From NCBI RefSeq assembly GCF_030271535.1, contig NZ_JASCXJ010000001.1, positions 372,001 through 436,000 of the forward strand: 64,000 nt of DNA, in the 5' to 3' direction. The notes below the pieces were generated by a model. It was not told the DNA's origin. It saw nothing but the letters and a program-made list of their open reading frames with translations, and made no database searches. Position 1 is the stretch's first letter. The number at the start of each line of letters is the position of its first letter. Position numbers and translations under genes: made by a program. The stretch comes from Nocardiopsis sp. ATB16-24. Lineage in GTDB: Bacteria > Actinomycetota > Actinomycetes > Streptosporangiales > Streptosporangiaceae. This document shows, piece after piece, positions 7,116 through 16,132 of the stretch.

Positions 7116-9221
7116 GTGTCCCCCTCCGCCCGACCGGATCCCCTCTCCCCCGTTCCCTCTTCCCCTGTCGAAGTCGACGGAGTCGAACACTCCGCGCCGC
7201 GCTCCGGCAGGGAGCTGCTCGCCAAGGTCACCCGCGGAGTGCGGTTGGCGCAGGGCGGCATGCTCGACCAGACCCTGGCCCTGCTCAGCGACGCCCATCG
7301 GCGGCTGCGCGACCACCCCGTGGCCGAGTCCGCGACGGTGATGCCGGGGGTCCTGCTGAACCTGGGACTGGCACAGACCCTGCGCGGTCGTTTCGAGGAG
7401 GCCGAGGAACACCTGCACACGGCGCGTTCCCTGGCCGAGGAACGCCGCCTGGAGCTCATGGGCCTGGTCGTCCGTCAGAACCTGGGATGTCTCAGCCTCT
7501 ACCGGGGCGACACACCCACCGCCATCGCCACCTTCCACGGCCTGGTGGGGCTCCTTCCTCCCGAACGGAGGGAGGCCCTGCACGTGGACCTGGCCGAAGC
7601 CCTGCTGGCCGAGGGACTGGTGGAGGAGGCGGCCACCGCGCTGGCCGACGGAGCGGGGGACGGGGAGTCCTCCGGGTCGGCGAACACCATGTTGGTGGAG
7701 GCCAAGCTGCGCCTGCTCCGGGGCGACCACCACCGCACGGTCGAACTCACCCGCCGGGTGCGGCACATGTTCGGGGCGTCCTCGATGTGGTATCGGCCAG
7801 CGACCCGTCTCGAAAGGATCGCCCTGCGCTCGGCTCGGGCGCGCGCGTCGGCCCCCGTGCCCCGGGCGCACACGGCTCTGACCGTCAGAAGGCCTTTCGC
7901 CGCACCCGAACCCCGCGGTGGGACCGCCCCGCAACGGGCGTTGAAGACGTTGGAGGGCGCGGTGTCCCTCGCCCCGGGGCCCTGGCTCGCTCAGGCGCGC
8001 GAGGACCCCGACGTGATCCGAGCCGGGTTGGAGAGCGCGCTGGAGGCGGGGGACGCGAAAACCGCGCTGGAATGGGCGGAACTGGCCCGGACCTGGGCGG
8101 TCGCGCGCGTACCCGGTCCCGACGTGCGCACACCGACGACCGCCTCGCTGTCCCGGCTCTATCGTCGGGCGCTCGTCCAAGGACACGCCACCGCTCCCCT
8201 GGTCAGGGCTCTGGAGTCCGCCCGCTGGCAGGCCCATCACGAGAAGCGCGCCGCGCGGCCGACGCACGGCCCGCGAAGGGTCCGCACCCTCCCGCCTCTG
8301 GCGGAGGTGTTGCCGGAGCGCCTCGGCGACCGGGCCTTCGTCCGATACACACAGACCCACGGTCAGGCGTGGGCACTCGTGGTCGCCGACGGACGCGTGC
8401 ACGCCCGTGCGCTGGGCCCGGTCACGCGGGTGGCGCGTCTCCTCGCCGGATTCGTCCACTCCGTGTCGTTCCCGGGGATCGGGGCCGCTCCCGATCCCCG
8501 GGCGGCGGCGGAGGCGGTCTCCCGCGCCCTGGTGACGCCGTTGTCGCCCCTGCTCGGAGAGCGCCCGTTGGTGGTGGCCGGCGACCCCTACCTCAAAGAT
8601 CCACCGTGGGGCATGTTCCCCGGGCTGCGGGGGCGCCCGGTACAGCTGGTGCCCACCGCCCGGTTCTGGTTGGACCGCGTGTCCCATGGCACGCCCCGTT
8701 CCCGAGGGCGGGTACTGCTGGTGGCGGCGCACGAGCCGTCGGGGGCCGGACACGAGGTGGCCGAGCTGAGCCGCCTCCTTCCGGGGGCGCGTGTGCTCAC
8801 CGGCGGACGGGCGGGACGTCTCGACGTGTTGGCGGCCTTCGGCCAGGCCGATCTGGTCCACCTGGCCGGGCATGGACGGGTCCCCGACCGTTCGCCCATG
8901 CTCGCCTCGATCACCCTGCACGACGGTTCTCTGCTCGCCTACGACCTGGTCTCACCACCCCGGGTGCCGCACACGGTGATCCTGTCCACCTGTGGGAGCG
9001 GTCGGGGTTTCGCCGGCCGCGCCGGGGCTCCTCTCGGCTTCGTCGGTGCGCTGCTGGCCGCCGGGGTCCGTACGGTGGTGGCCAGTCCCGTTCCCGTCGA
9101 GGACCACGGGACCGGAGGGGCGATGTCGCGCTTCCACCGTGCGCTCCTTTCGGGGACACCCCTGCCCGAGGCGGTGGCCGCTCACCTCGGGCCATGGGGT
9201 TTCTGCTGTTTCGGAGCCTGA
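7116..9221 (+). CDS. TPR-CHAT domain caspase-like protease
   Basis: A 701-residue cytoplasmic protein. Residues ~30-190 are TPR-like helical repeats (LLNLGLAQTLRGRFEEAEEHL; VRQNLGCLSLYRGDTPTAIATF). A further helical region leads to a C-terminal CHAT (Caspase HetF Associated with TPRs) domain from about residue 430. The catalytic pair is intact: His586 in VHLAGHG and Cys626 in VILSTCGSG. CHAT enzymes are clan CD cysteine proteases; relatives are separase-like and execute signalling or defence responses. GTG at 7116 follows GAAAGG by nine bases; upstream codons lack coding character. It lies 273 bases after the small beta-rich gene, so it may also have its own promoter. Its last residues are GFCCFGA. 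Confidence 0.9.
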   Translation: MSPSARPDPLSPVPSSPVEVDGVEHSAPRSGRELLAKVTRGVRLAQGGMLDQTLALLSDAHRRLRDHPVAESATVMPGVLLNLGLAQTLRGRFEEAEEHLHTARSLAEERRLELMGLVVRQNLGCLSLYRGDTPTAIATFHGLVGLLPPERREALHVDLAEALLAEGLVEEAATALADGAGDGESSGSANTMLVEAKLRLLRGDHHRTVELTRRVRHMFGASSMWYRPATRLERIALRSARARASAPVPRAHTALTVRRPFAAPEPRGGTAPQRALKTLEGAVSLAPGPWLAQAREDPDVIRAGLESALEAGDAKTALEWAELARTWAVARVPGPDVRTPTTASLSRLYRRALVQGHATAPLVRALESARWQAHHEKRAARPTHGPRRVRTLPPLAEVLPERLGDRAFVRYTQTHGQAWALVVADGRVHARALGPVTRVARLLAGFVHSVSFPGIGAAPDPRAAAEAVSRALVTPLSPLLGERPLVVAGDPYLKDPPWGMFPGLRGRPVQLVPTARFWLDRVSHGTPRSRGRVLLVAAHEPSGAGHEVAELSRLLPGARVLTGGRAGRLDVLAAFGQADLVHLAGHGRVPDRSPMLASITLHDGSLLAYDLVSPPRVPHTVILSTCGSGRGFAGRAGAPLGFVGALLAAGVRTVVASPVPVEDHGTGGAMSRFHRALLSGTPLPEAVAAHLGPWGFCCFGA

Positions 9222-9231
9222 CGCCCCGCCC

Positions 9232-9885
9232 CTACCAGCCGCGCTCGCGCCACTCGTCCAGGTGCGGGCGCTCCGTGCCCAGGGTGGTGTCACGACCGTG
9301 TCCGGGGTAGACCCAGGTGTCGTCGGCCATCACGCCGAACACGTGCTTCTCCACGTCCCCGAGCAGGACACGGAAGTCTTCGTCGGACCAGGTCCGGCCG
9401 ACACCACCGGGGAAGAGGCTGTCGCCGGTGAACAGATGGGTGTGGCCCTCGGGGTCGTCGTAACGCAGGGCGATCGAACCGGGTGTGTGCCCGCGCAGGT
9501 GGACGACGGTCAGGAAGCAGTCCCCGACGGGGACACGGTCTCCGTGGACGACCGGCTCGTCCACGGAGACGGGGAGTTCTTCGCCGTCCTCGGGATGGGC
9601 GACGGTGCGGGCACCGGTCTGGCCCACCACATCGGCCAGGGCCTGCCAGTGGTCCTGGTGGCGATGGGTCGTGATGACCCTCGTCAGTCCGTCCTCACCG
9701 ATCAGTTCGAGGATCCGGTCGGGTTCGGCGGCGGCGTCGATGAGCACGGCCTCACCGGTGCTGCGGCAACGCAGCAGGTAGGTGTTGTTGTCCATCGGGC
9801 CGACGGCCATCTTGGCGATCGTCAGATGCGGTAGTCGTCGCAGGTCGGCGGGACCGCCGACCCTGGTATCTCCGGAGTAACTCAC
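9232..9885 (-). CDS. MBL-fold metallo-hydrolase (glyoxalase II-like)
   Basis: A 217-residue metallo-beta-lactamase-fold hydrolase. Zinc ligands are visible in order: THRHQDHW (HxHxDH-type), LRGHTPGS, FTGDSLFPGG and YPGHGRDT. The opening KMAVGPMDNNTYLL is typical of the glyoxalase II/persulfide-dioxygenase-like branch. It probably hydrolyses a thioester or related small metabolite; the substrate is unknown. The start is GTG at 9885 with GAGAGG about a dozen bases upstream. Its stop is ten bases from the convergent CHAT gene stop, with no room for a terminator between. Confidence 0.85.
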   Translation of the reverse strand: MSYSGDTRVGGPADLRRLPHLTIAKMAVGPMDNNTYLLRCRSTGEAVLIDAAAEPDRILELIGEDGLTRVITTHRHQDHWQALADVVGQTGARTVAHPEDGEELPVSVDEPVVHGDRVPVGDCFLTVVHLRGHTPGSIALRYDDPEGHTHLFTGDSLFPGGVGRTWSDEDFRVLLGDVEKHVFGVMADDTWVYPGHGRDTTLGTERPHLDEWRERGW

Positions 9886-9984
9886 ACGACCATTGTGGCC
9901 TCTCGTGGGGAGCGGACGAACCGGGGCCGCGCACCGGGCGATCCGAACGGGAGAGGAGCCCGCTCCCCCGCCCGGCCCCGCGGA

Positions 9985-10014
9985 AGGGAGGCATGGGCCG
10001 CCCACGGCCTCCCT
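9985..10014 (-). terminator. Possible terminator after enoyl-CoA hydratase gene
   Basis: An inverted repeat agggaggc ... gcctccct with a small inner stem (tggg/ccca), located just downstream of the minus-strand enoyl-CoA hydratase gene and upstream of the MBL gene start. Confidence 0.4.
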
Positions 10015-10064
10015 CCCACCGCTGCGATGACGGAGCCACGGAGCGGGGAACGGCGGGAGCGGCG

Positions 10065-10880
10065 TCAGCGGGCCCAGCGGGGCGGGCGCTTCTCGAAGAA
10101 GGCCGCACGGCCCTCGGCGGCGTCCTCACCGGCGAAGAACTCCGATGACAGTTCGCCCATCCTGCGGAAGGCCTCGGGACGACGCTCCGGGGCGGCCAGG
10201 TCACCCGAACCCAGTTCGTTCAGGAGTTCCTTGGTCCGCGACAGCGCTCGGGGCGCCGACGCCCGCAGTCCGTTCAGGACCTCCTCCACCGCGCGCTCCA
10301 TGTCCTCTTCGGGCACGGCCTGGGTGATGAGCCCCGCTCGGGCCGCCGCGGAGGCGTCGAACAGTTCGCCGGTGAGGAAGAAGCGACTGAGCTGACGCGA
10401 GTGCATCCGGGCGGACAGCGGCACGGAGATGATGGCGGGGACCACGCCGATACGCACCTCGGTGAAGGCGAACGTGGCGCTCTCGGGCGCCAGCGCGATG
10501 TCGGCCGCGGCCACCAGCCCGATGCCCCCGGCCCGGGCCGCGCCGTTGAGCACGGCGATCACCGGTTTGGGGGCGCTCATGATCTGCTCGAAGATCTCGG
10601 GGAGTTCGGGCGCCGGTTCCACCGGGTCGCCCCTCAACGCGGCTCCGACCTCCTTGAGGTCGGCTCCCGCGCAGAACACCGGTCCGGTACCGGTGAGCAC
10701 GATGCCGCGCACCTCGTCGTCGGCCACCGCGGCGGCGAGGGCCCCGGACAGCTCCGAGCGCAGCCGCGCGGACAGGGCGTTGCGGTTGCGGGGGGAGTCC
10801 AGGGTGATCGTGGCGATGGCCCGGTCGGTGCTCAGGCGCACCAAGGACGTGTCGGGCGTCGTGGGCTGATCCTGCGTCAT
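10065..10880 (-). CDS. Enoyl-CoA hydratase/isomerase family protein
   Basis: A 271-residue crotonase-fold protein. Visible features are NRNALSARLRSEL, the oxyanion-hole/CoA motif GTGPVFCAGADLKEV, the second oxyanion-hole region LNGAARAGGIGLVAAADIAL and the trimerisation helix near FEKRPPRW. The enzyme probably hydrates or isomerises an acyl-CoA in fatty or branched-chain acid breakdown; the exact reaction is not determinable. The ATG at 10880 has AGGAGAAAGG upstream. It is transcribed alone, ahead of a possible weak terminator. Confidence 0.88.
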   Translation of the reverse strand: MTQDQPTTPDTSLVRLSTDRAIATITLDSPRNRNALSARLRSELSGALAAAVADDEVRGIVLTGTGPVFCAGADLKEVGAALRGDPVEPAPELPEIFEQIMSAPKPVIAVLNGAARAGGIGLVAAADIALAPESATFAFTEVRIGVVPAIISVPLSARMHSRQLSRFFLTGELFDASAAARAGLITQAVPEEDMERAVEEVLNGLRASAPRALSRTKELLNELGSGDLAAPERRPEAFRRMGELSSEFFAGEDAAEGRAAFFEKRPPRWAR

Positions 10881-11131
10881 CGGGGGCGGGCCTTTCTCCT
10901 GGTGCGTCCCCGCGTGGGGGAGGATCGGAGCGCGCGAACGCCGGTCGCGGCGCGCGTACGCGCCGAGCTTGTGGCCGGACGCGTCCGGTTCGCGTGTTGT
11001 ACGCGGTTCCCCACCCTAGACCCGCCGTGTCGTCGGGACACCACGCCCCTCCCAGGCCCGACCGTCTGTCCTCCCGGGACCACGTGACCCATGTCCGTGC
11101 CCACCGTCGTCGGGCCCCGCTTCTTCGCCCC

Positions 11132-11728
11132 TCAGCGGCGGGTGGTCGCCTCCGACAGCGCGTCGGCGAAGTGCGTCATCGCCGAGACGGCGGCGGTGCC
11201 GTCCGCGGCCTCGCTCACACGCAGGGTGAGGGGCTCGGCCGTGACCGCACCGGTGTATCCGTGGTCGAGTTCGCACGTCTCGTCCGCGCAGGAGGCCGGT
11301 TCGAGGTCGATGTGGGCGATCGCCCCCCAGTTCACGGACAGGTTGATGCTCAGCACCAGTTCGCTGGGGGTGCTGCCGGGGGTGTACTGGGCGGGGTTGG
11401 GCACCACCCGGGTCAGCGCCACCGATTGGATGTTGCCCAGCTGGATGCTGTCGGTCGTGGTGGAGGCGTGCGAGGTGCCGCCGGGCTCGGTAGGCGGGTG
11501 CTCATCGGTGTGGCACACCACGAGCCGGGTGGCGGTCAGCAGCATCACCGTGATGTGCCGCCGCATCTCCATGGCAGGGTCGAAGGTCGCCTCGTGGTGC
11601 ACGATGAACGACTCGGCGCTCTCGCTGCCCAGAGCACTGGAAACGGCGTCGATCACCAGCGCGGGGTAGTACCCGCTGCGTTCGATCTCCAGCCGCCAGT
11701 CCGTGGACACGGCACGTGTTTTCCTCAT
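11132..11728 (-). CDS. DUF5998 family protein
   Basis: A 198-residue soluble protein. The opening TDWRLEIERSGYYPALVIDAV, the segment FIVHHEATFD and RRHITVMLLTATRLVVCHTDEH match the actinobacterial DUF5998 pattern as I recall it. The rest is beta-rich (VLSINLSVNWGAIAHIDLEP). No catalytic motif is evident and the function is unknown. In other actinomycetes this family sits next to the Pat-type acetyltransferase gene, as here. Start ATG 11728 with purine-rich GGAAGGAGG upstream; GTG 11710 is a possible shorter start. Confidence 0.75.
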   Translation of the reverse strand: MRKTRAVSTDWRLEIERSGYYPALVIDAVSSALGSESAESFIVHHEATFDPAMEMRRHITVMLLTATRLVVCHTDEHPPTEPGGTSHASTTTDSIQLGNIQSVALTRVVPNPAQYTPGSTPSELVLSINLSVNWGAIAHIDLEPASCADETCELDHGYTGAVTAEPLTLRVSEAADGTAAVSAMTHFADALSEATTRR

Positions 11729-11796
11729 ACTCCTATCCTGCCTCCTTCCCGTGACACTTTGCGACCGGTACGGAAAACGGGAGGCCCATCCCCTGA

Positions 11797-14517
11797 TCAG
11801 AACGTCACCCCGCGCAGTCGTCGGGGCCCGACGTCGGGCCGTACCTCGGGAGCCTCACGCAGCCACAGGCGCGCACCCAGCACATGGGCCCCGGTCGCGT
11901 TGACCAGGACCGGGTCCAGGTCGACGTAACCGATCTCGGGGAAGGCCTCCACCAGTCGCGACACGCGGATGAGCAGGTCCTCCAACGCCTCCACGTTGGG
12001 CTGCTCGGCCAGGGAGGTCGCCCCCGCCGGCAGTCCGAACAGCAACGGAGCCGCACGTACGGAGTGGATGATGTCGGCCGCGTCCATGTCGGTGAGCGGC
12101 GCCAGGCGGAAGGCCCGGTCATCGAGCAGCTCGGCGGTCACGTCCGCCAGGCCGAAGGAGACCACCGACCCGAAGGACTGGTTGTCGCCCGCCCGGATCA
12201 CCGTGGGCACTCCGGGGGCGACCATGCGTTGCACGACCAGTGAGGCCTCGCCGTCGAATCGCTCGTGCAAGGAGGTGAAGGCGCTGCGCACGTCCTCGGG
12301 GGTGCGCAGGTCGGCGCGCACGAACGTGCCGCCCGCACGCAGGCGCAGGTCGGGGGAGTCGGCTTTGACCACCGCCGGATAACCGAGTTCACCGGCGGCC
12401 ACCACCGCCTCCTCCGCGGACGACACCGGGATGTCGGGGTAGGCGTGGATGCCGTAGCAGGAGAGCAGCTCCCGGGCGTCCTCACTGGAGACCGCCGTCT
12501 CCTCGTCGTAACGGCGTTCGCCTCCGAACCAGGCGATCCGCTCCTCGTCGGGGGCGGTGTTCCTCAGAGCGCGGTCGATGACGGACCGGGCCCGAGCGCG
12601 GTCGATGTCGGGGAGTTCGGGGTGACGACCCGCCTTGCGGTCGCGCCATTGGGCGTAGCGGGTGGCGTAGGCCAGGGCTCGTACGGCGTCCTCGGGGGAG
12701 GGGTAGGAGGGGACCGAGCCACGCGCCGTCTGTCCCCGCTCACCGAGGTGGCGCAGCTCCTCCGGCATGCCCTGCCGGGCCAGGTAGGTGGTGACGATGG
12801 GCTTGGTCGAGCCCAGGGAGCGCGCCCGCAGGACCCGGGCGACGTCGTCGGAGATGGGGTGCAGGGCGGGGATGAACACGACCACGACCGAGTCCACCTC
12901 GTCATCGGCGAGCGCGGACTCCAGAGCGTGGTCGAAGTCCTCGGCGGTGGCCTGCGGGCCGAGGTTGACCGGGTCGTGCGGTTTGAGCCCCTGGCGTACC
13001 GCCGCGTCCTTGACCAGCAGCTCCAGGGAGTCGGAGTTGCCGATGATGCCCACACGGGGCCCGACGGGCAGCGGCTGGTAGGCGAACACCTGGGCCGCGT
13101 CGAACATCTGCGTGATGTCGTCCACCCGCACCACGCCGGCCTGCTGGAACAGGGAGGTGACCGCGTAGTCGGGAAGGGCGAGCCCGCCCGCGGCGTGGCC
13201 GGTGGGGGTGGCGCGCGCCGAGCCTCCGCTGCGCACCGCCACGACCGGCTTCTGCTTGGCCAGGCGGCGGGCCAGACGGGTGAACTTGCGTGGGTTGCCC
13301 AGCGACTCCAGGTATTGCAGGACCACCTCGGTGGCGGGGTCCTCCTGCCAGTACTGCATGAGGTCGTTGCCGGACACGTCGGCGCGGTTGCCCGCCGAGA
13401 CGAAGGTGGACAGGCCCATCCCGCGTTCGGCGACGCGTTGCAGGATGGCCCTGCCCAGGGCTCCGGACTGGGAGAAGAAGCCGATCGTGCCTGTGGGCGG
13501 CAGATCGGGTGACAGGGTGGCGTTGAGGGAGACCCCGGGGTCGGTGTTGGCGATGCCCAGGCAGTTGGGCCCGACCACGCGCATTCCGGCGGCCCGCGCC
13601 GTGCGTACCAGGTCGTCCTGTCGGGCCCGCCCCTCGGGGCCGGCCTCCCCGAACCCGGAACTGACCACGACGAGTCCGTGCACGCCCTTCTCCGCGCACT
13701 GCTCGACCACGTCGGCCACCGTGTCGGCGCGCACCGCCACGACGGCGAGGTCGACCTGGTCGGGGATGTCCAGGACGGAGGGGTAGGCGCGTACGCCCAC
13801 GACCGCCTTGGCCTCGGGGTGGACCGGGTACACGGGTCCCTGGAACTCGCCGTTGAGCAGGTTGCGCAGGGAGGTCTGGCCGATGGTGTGGGCCGCGCGA
13901 CTGGCACCGATGACCGCGACGGAGCTCGGGAAGAGCAGACGGGCGATGGAACGCGACTCCGCGCGCTGTTCCCGGTCGCGCATGACCTCGGTGGAGACGT
14001 CGGTGGGCTGAAGGTCGAGTGTGAGGCGAATGACACCCTCGTCGAAGGTCTGCTGGGCGGTGTATCCGGCCTCGCGGAAGACGTTGATCATGCGCCGGTT
14101 CTCCGGCAGCACGTCGGCGATGAAACGGCGTACCCCGCGTTCTCGGGCCGCCGCGCCGATGTGCTCCAGCATCACCGAGGCCAGGCCCCGGCCTTGGTGG
14201 GCGTCCTCCACGACGAAGGCGACCTCGGCCTCCTCCGGCCCCACCTTGTCGTAGCGCACGACGGAGACGAGGGAGTCGGAGATGGTGGCGACCAGTGCCA
14301 CACGGTCCTCGTAGTCGACCGTGGTGAAACGTTGGACGTCGCGATCGGAGAGCTTGGGGTAGGGCGCGAAGAACCGGTAGTAGATGGTCTCCGGAGAAAG
14401 CCGGGAGTGGAAGTCACGGAGCGGGTCGGCGTCTTCAGGGGTGATGGGGCGCAGGTGCGCGGTGCCTCCGTCGGTCAGGACGACATCGGCTTCCCAGTGG
14501 TTCGGGTAGGACTGCAC
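11797..14517 (-). CDS. pat: GNAT/acyl-CoA synthetase fusion, Pat-type protein acetyltransferase
   Basis: A 906-residue two-part protein. Residues ~15-170 are a GNAT acetyltransferase (acetyl-CoA motif HQGRGLASVMLEHIGAAARE). The rest is the NDP-forming acyl-CoA synthetase architecture: CoA-binding domain (VAVIGASRAAHTIG), succinyl-CoA-ligase-like domains (NCLGIANTDPGVSLNAT; FSQSGALGRAIL) and a C-terminal ATP-grasp-like domain (YPAVVKADSPDLRLRAGGTF). This matches protein lysine acetyltransferases that reversibly inactivate acyl-CoA synthetases; actinobacterial members have the GNAT at the N-terminus, unlike E. coli Pat. GTG 14517 is preferred over TTG 14538 because it lies seven bases after a TAGTCT hexamer, fitting a leaderless transcript. 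Confidence 0.85.
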   Translation of the reverse strand: MQSYPNHWEADVVLTDGGTAHLRPITPEDADPLRDFHSRLSPETIYYRFFAPYPKLSDRDVQRFTTVDYEDRVALVATISDSLVSVVRYDKVGPEEAEVAFVVEDAHQGRGLASVMLEHIGAAARERGVRRFIADVLPENRRMINVFREAGYTAQQTFDEGVIRLTLDLQPTDVSTEVMRDREQRAESRSIARLLFPSSVAVIGASRAAHTIGQTSLRNLLNGEFQGPVYPVHPEAKAVVGVRAYPSVLDIPDQVDLAVVAVRADTVADVVEQCAEKGVHGLVVVSSGFGEAGPEGRARQDDLVRTARAAGMRVVGPNCLGIANTDPGVSLNATLSPDLPPTGTIGFFSQSGALGRAILQRVAERGMGLSTFVSAGNRADVSGNDLMQYWQEDPATEVVLQYLESLGNPRKFTRLARRLAKQKPVVAVRSGGSARATPTGHAAGGLALPDYAVTSLFQQAGVVRVDDITQMFDAAQVFAYQPLPVGPRVGIIGNSDSLELLVKDAAVRQGLKPHDPVNLGPQATAEDFDHALESALADDEVDSVVVVFIPALHPISDDVARVLRARSLGSTKPIVTTYLARQGMPEELRHLGERGQTARGSVPSYPSPEDAVRALAYATRYAQWRDRKAGRHPELPDIDRARARSVIDRALRNTAPDEERIAWFGGERRYDEETAVSSEDARELLSCYGIHAYPDIPVSSAEEAVVAAGELGYPAVVKADSPDLRLRAGGTFVRADLRTPEDVRSAFTSLHERFDGEASLVVQRMVAPGVPTVIRAGDNQSFGSVVSFGLADVTAELLDDRAFRLAPLTDMDAADIIHSVRAAPLLFGLPAGATSLAEQPNVEALEDLLIRVSRLVEAFPEIGYVDLDPVLVNATGAHVLGARLWLREAPEVRPDVGPRRLRGVTF

Positions 14518-14524
14518 GAGTGCG

Positions 14525-14530
14525 AGACTA
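14525..14530 (-). promoter_or_regulatory. Leaderless-type -10 hexamer of the pat gene
   Basis: TAGTCT on the minus strand, followed by exactly seven bases and then the GTG start of the acetyltransferase. TANNNT at this spacing is the hallmark of leaderless transcription in actinobacteria. There is no ribosome-binding site. Confidence 0.55.
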
Positions 14531-14780
14531 GACGACAAACGACCGAATCCGGGGAAAGTCCGTCCGGGCGCGGCTAAAACCCCGCCCGAAGGTAGGCTCG
14601 GTACGTCCTCCGACGCCTGCCGGGACTCCCGCGAGCTCGTCCCCTGGCGACTCGGGGCCCGGTATCAGGTCCGGAGGCGGTGTGGCCGGGGTGCTGTCAC
14701 TTCGTTACACGCCGCTGACGGTTCACCTGTTAACGTCGTGCGAGCACGGATTCTCATAACCCTCGGCGGTGGTTGGCGAA

Positions 14781-15725
14781 ATGACACGAGTGGTCGTGAT
14801 CGGTGACCTGATGACCGATGCCGTCGCGCGCGCGTTCTACCCTTTGGCCCGCGGTAGCGACACTCCGGCGTCCGTGATCATGTACGGCGGCGGTTCCGGG
14901 GCGAACATCGCCTCGTGGCTGGCCGTGGAAGGCACCGAAACCACGTTCGTCGGCCGTCGCGGCTCCGACATCACCGGACGTACCCGTGAGATGGAACTCA
15001 TGGGCTACGGCCTGGATTCGCGCATGGTGATGGACCCCGAACGCCCCACCGGGACCTGTGTGGTGATGATCACTCACAAGGGCGACCGCACGATGCTGAG
15101 CGATCCGGGAGCCAACGCCCGCCTACAGCCCGAGGACCTGCCCCGCGACGTGTTCGGCCCGGACGGGCACCTGCACCTTTCGGGATACACCCTGATCAAC
15201 TCCGACTCCCGCCGCGCCGCCAGGGTGGCTCTGCGCATGGCCCGGGAGAGCGGCATGTCGATCTCGGTGGACGGCGGTTCGCACGCGCCGCTGGAGCGCG
15301 CGGGCGCGGAGAACTTCCTGGAGTGGACCCAGGGTGCTCGCCTGCTGTTCGCCAACACCGACCAGGCGCGGGTGCTGACCGGACGCGACGAGCCCGAGGC
15401 CGCCGCCAAGGTGTTGACCGCCTGGTACCCGAACGTGGTGATCAAGCTCGGGGACAAGGGCGGCCTGTGGGCCTCCAAGACCCGGGAGGACTGCGTGACC
15501 GCGCCCGCCGAACAGGTGGATCCCTCTCCGGGTTCGGTCGGGGCGGGCGATGCGTTCATCGCGGGGTTCCTGCCCGCGTGGCTGGCCGGGCGTCACCCGA
15601 AGGAGGCGTTGGCGCGGGGTCATCAGTTGGCGGCCCGTGCCCTGCATCAGCCGGGCGCCCGACCGGACCTGGGCGACGGACAGCCGGTCCGTCGTGGCGC
15701 GCCCCGAGGCCAGCGCATCCGCTAG
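14781..15725 (+). CDS. PfkB-family carbohydrate kinase
   Basis: A 314-residue ribokinase-fold sugar kinase. N-terminal TRVVVIGDLMTDAVAR, the substrate-side glycine pair GGGSGANIASWLA and the C-terminal signature GSVGAGDAFIAGFLPAWLAG (catalytic Asp in GAGD) are clear. The substrate is unknown. ATG 14781 is chosen, with an in-frame GTG at 14769 as alternative; no strong ribosome-binding site precedes either. Beyond the usual family end (ALHQPGARP) the reading frame continues about 20 codons into the antisense of a transposase remnant, so the last residues (GQRIR) are probably acquired by an old IS insertion rather than native. Confidence 0.85.
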   Translation: MTRVVVIGDLMTDAVARAFYPLARGSDTPASVIMYGGGSGANIASWLAVEGTETTFVGRRGSDITGRTREMELMGYGLDSRMVMDPERPTGTCVVMITHKGDRTMLSDPGANARLQPEDLPRDVFGPDGHLHLSGYTLINSDSRRAARVALRMARESGMSISVDGGSHAPLERAGAENFLEWTQGARLLFANTDQARVLTGRDEPEAAAKVLTAWYPNVVIKLGDKGGLWASKTREDCVTAPAEQVDPSPGSVGAGDAFIAGFLPAWLAGRHPKEALARGHQLAARALHQPGARPDLGDGQPVRRGAPRGQRIR

Positions 15726-15932
15726 ATGGCCGATGCGGTGCGGGGTGGCGCGCATCCAGTGGCGTTCGGAATCATGCCGCAGCAGGACCTGGGCCACCGC
15801 GACGCAGACCGGTTCGGCGTCGGTGAGCAGCCGGTTGGGGCCGCGTTCGACGGGTTGTTCGCGTGAAGGCAGGACGTGGTCGTCCAGATGGACGTAGAGT
15901 GCGGTCAGAAGGGCGTCAAGGTTGGTCGTCAC
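15708..15932 (-). pseudogene. IS982-family transposase N-terminal remnant
   Basis: Reading the minus strand from GTG 15932 gives VTTNLDALLTALYVHLDDHV, then LLTDAEPVCVAVAQVLLRHD and SERHWMRATPHRIGHLA, the recognisable N-terminal ~75 residues of IS982-family transposases. After about LADALAS (near 15710) the match stops and the frame runs antisense through the PfkB kinase gene. The DDE catalytic core is therefore absent and the element is dead. Bases around 15933-15955 (acacaccgatcctcaacgcc) may be what is left of one terminal repeat. No other copy of the element is in the window. Confidence 0.7.
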
Positions 15933-16012
15933 ACACCGATCCTCAACGCCCTTCGCCATGTGCGCAGGGGTTTCAGGAAACTCCCATCAACGATCTGAGC
16001 GACGTTCCTCGA

Positions 16013-16036
16013 CGCGGCCCGGGCGTCCGGGCCGCG
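16013..16036 (-). terminator. Hairpin downstream of recQ
   Basis: Ten-base perfect GC-rich arms (cgcggcccgg / ccgggccgcg) with a four-base loop, about 100 bases past the recQ stop on the minus strand. The remaining 15933-16132 interval holds a second small inverted repeat (cctcgg ... ccgagg near 16113) and no gene that I can support. Confidence 0.5.
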
Positions 16037-16132
16037 CCTCTCGCGCGCCTCCTTCGTGCTCCCGGTCCGTGTTCGGCCCCTCGGGAGGTCGGCCTCGTAC
16101 GGTGCGAGGGCGCCTCGGTGGGGCACCCGAGG

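Noticed and set aside
6068..9310. 1080-codon plus-strand frame across the sigma-CHAT region
   Set aside because: It is Arg/Pro/Gly-rich translation of the wrong frame of three real genes with matching motifs.
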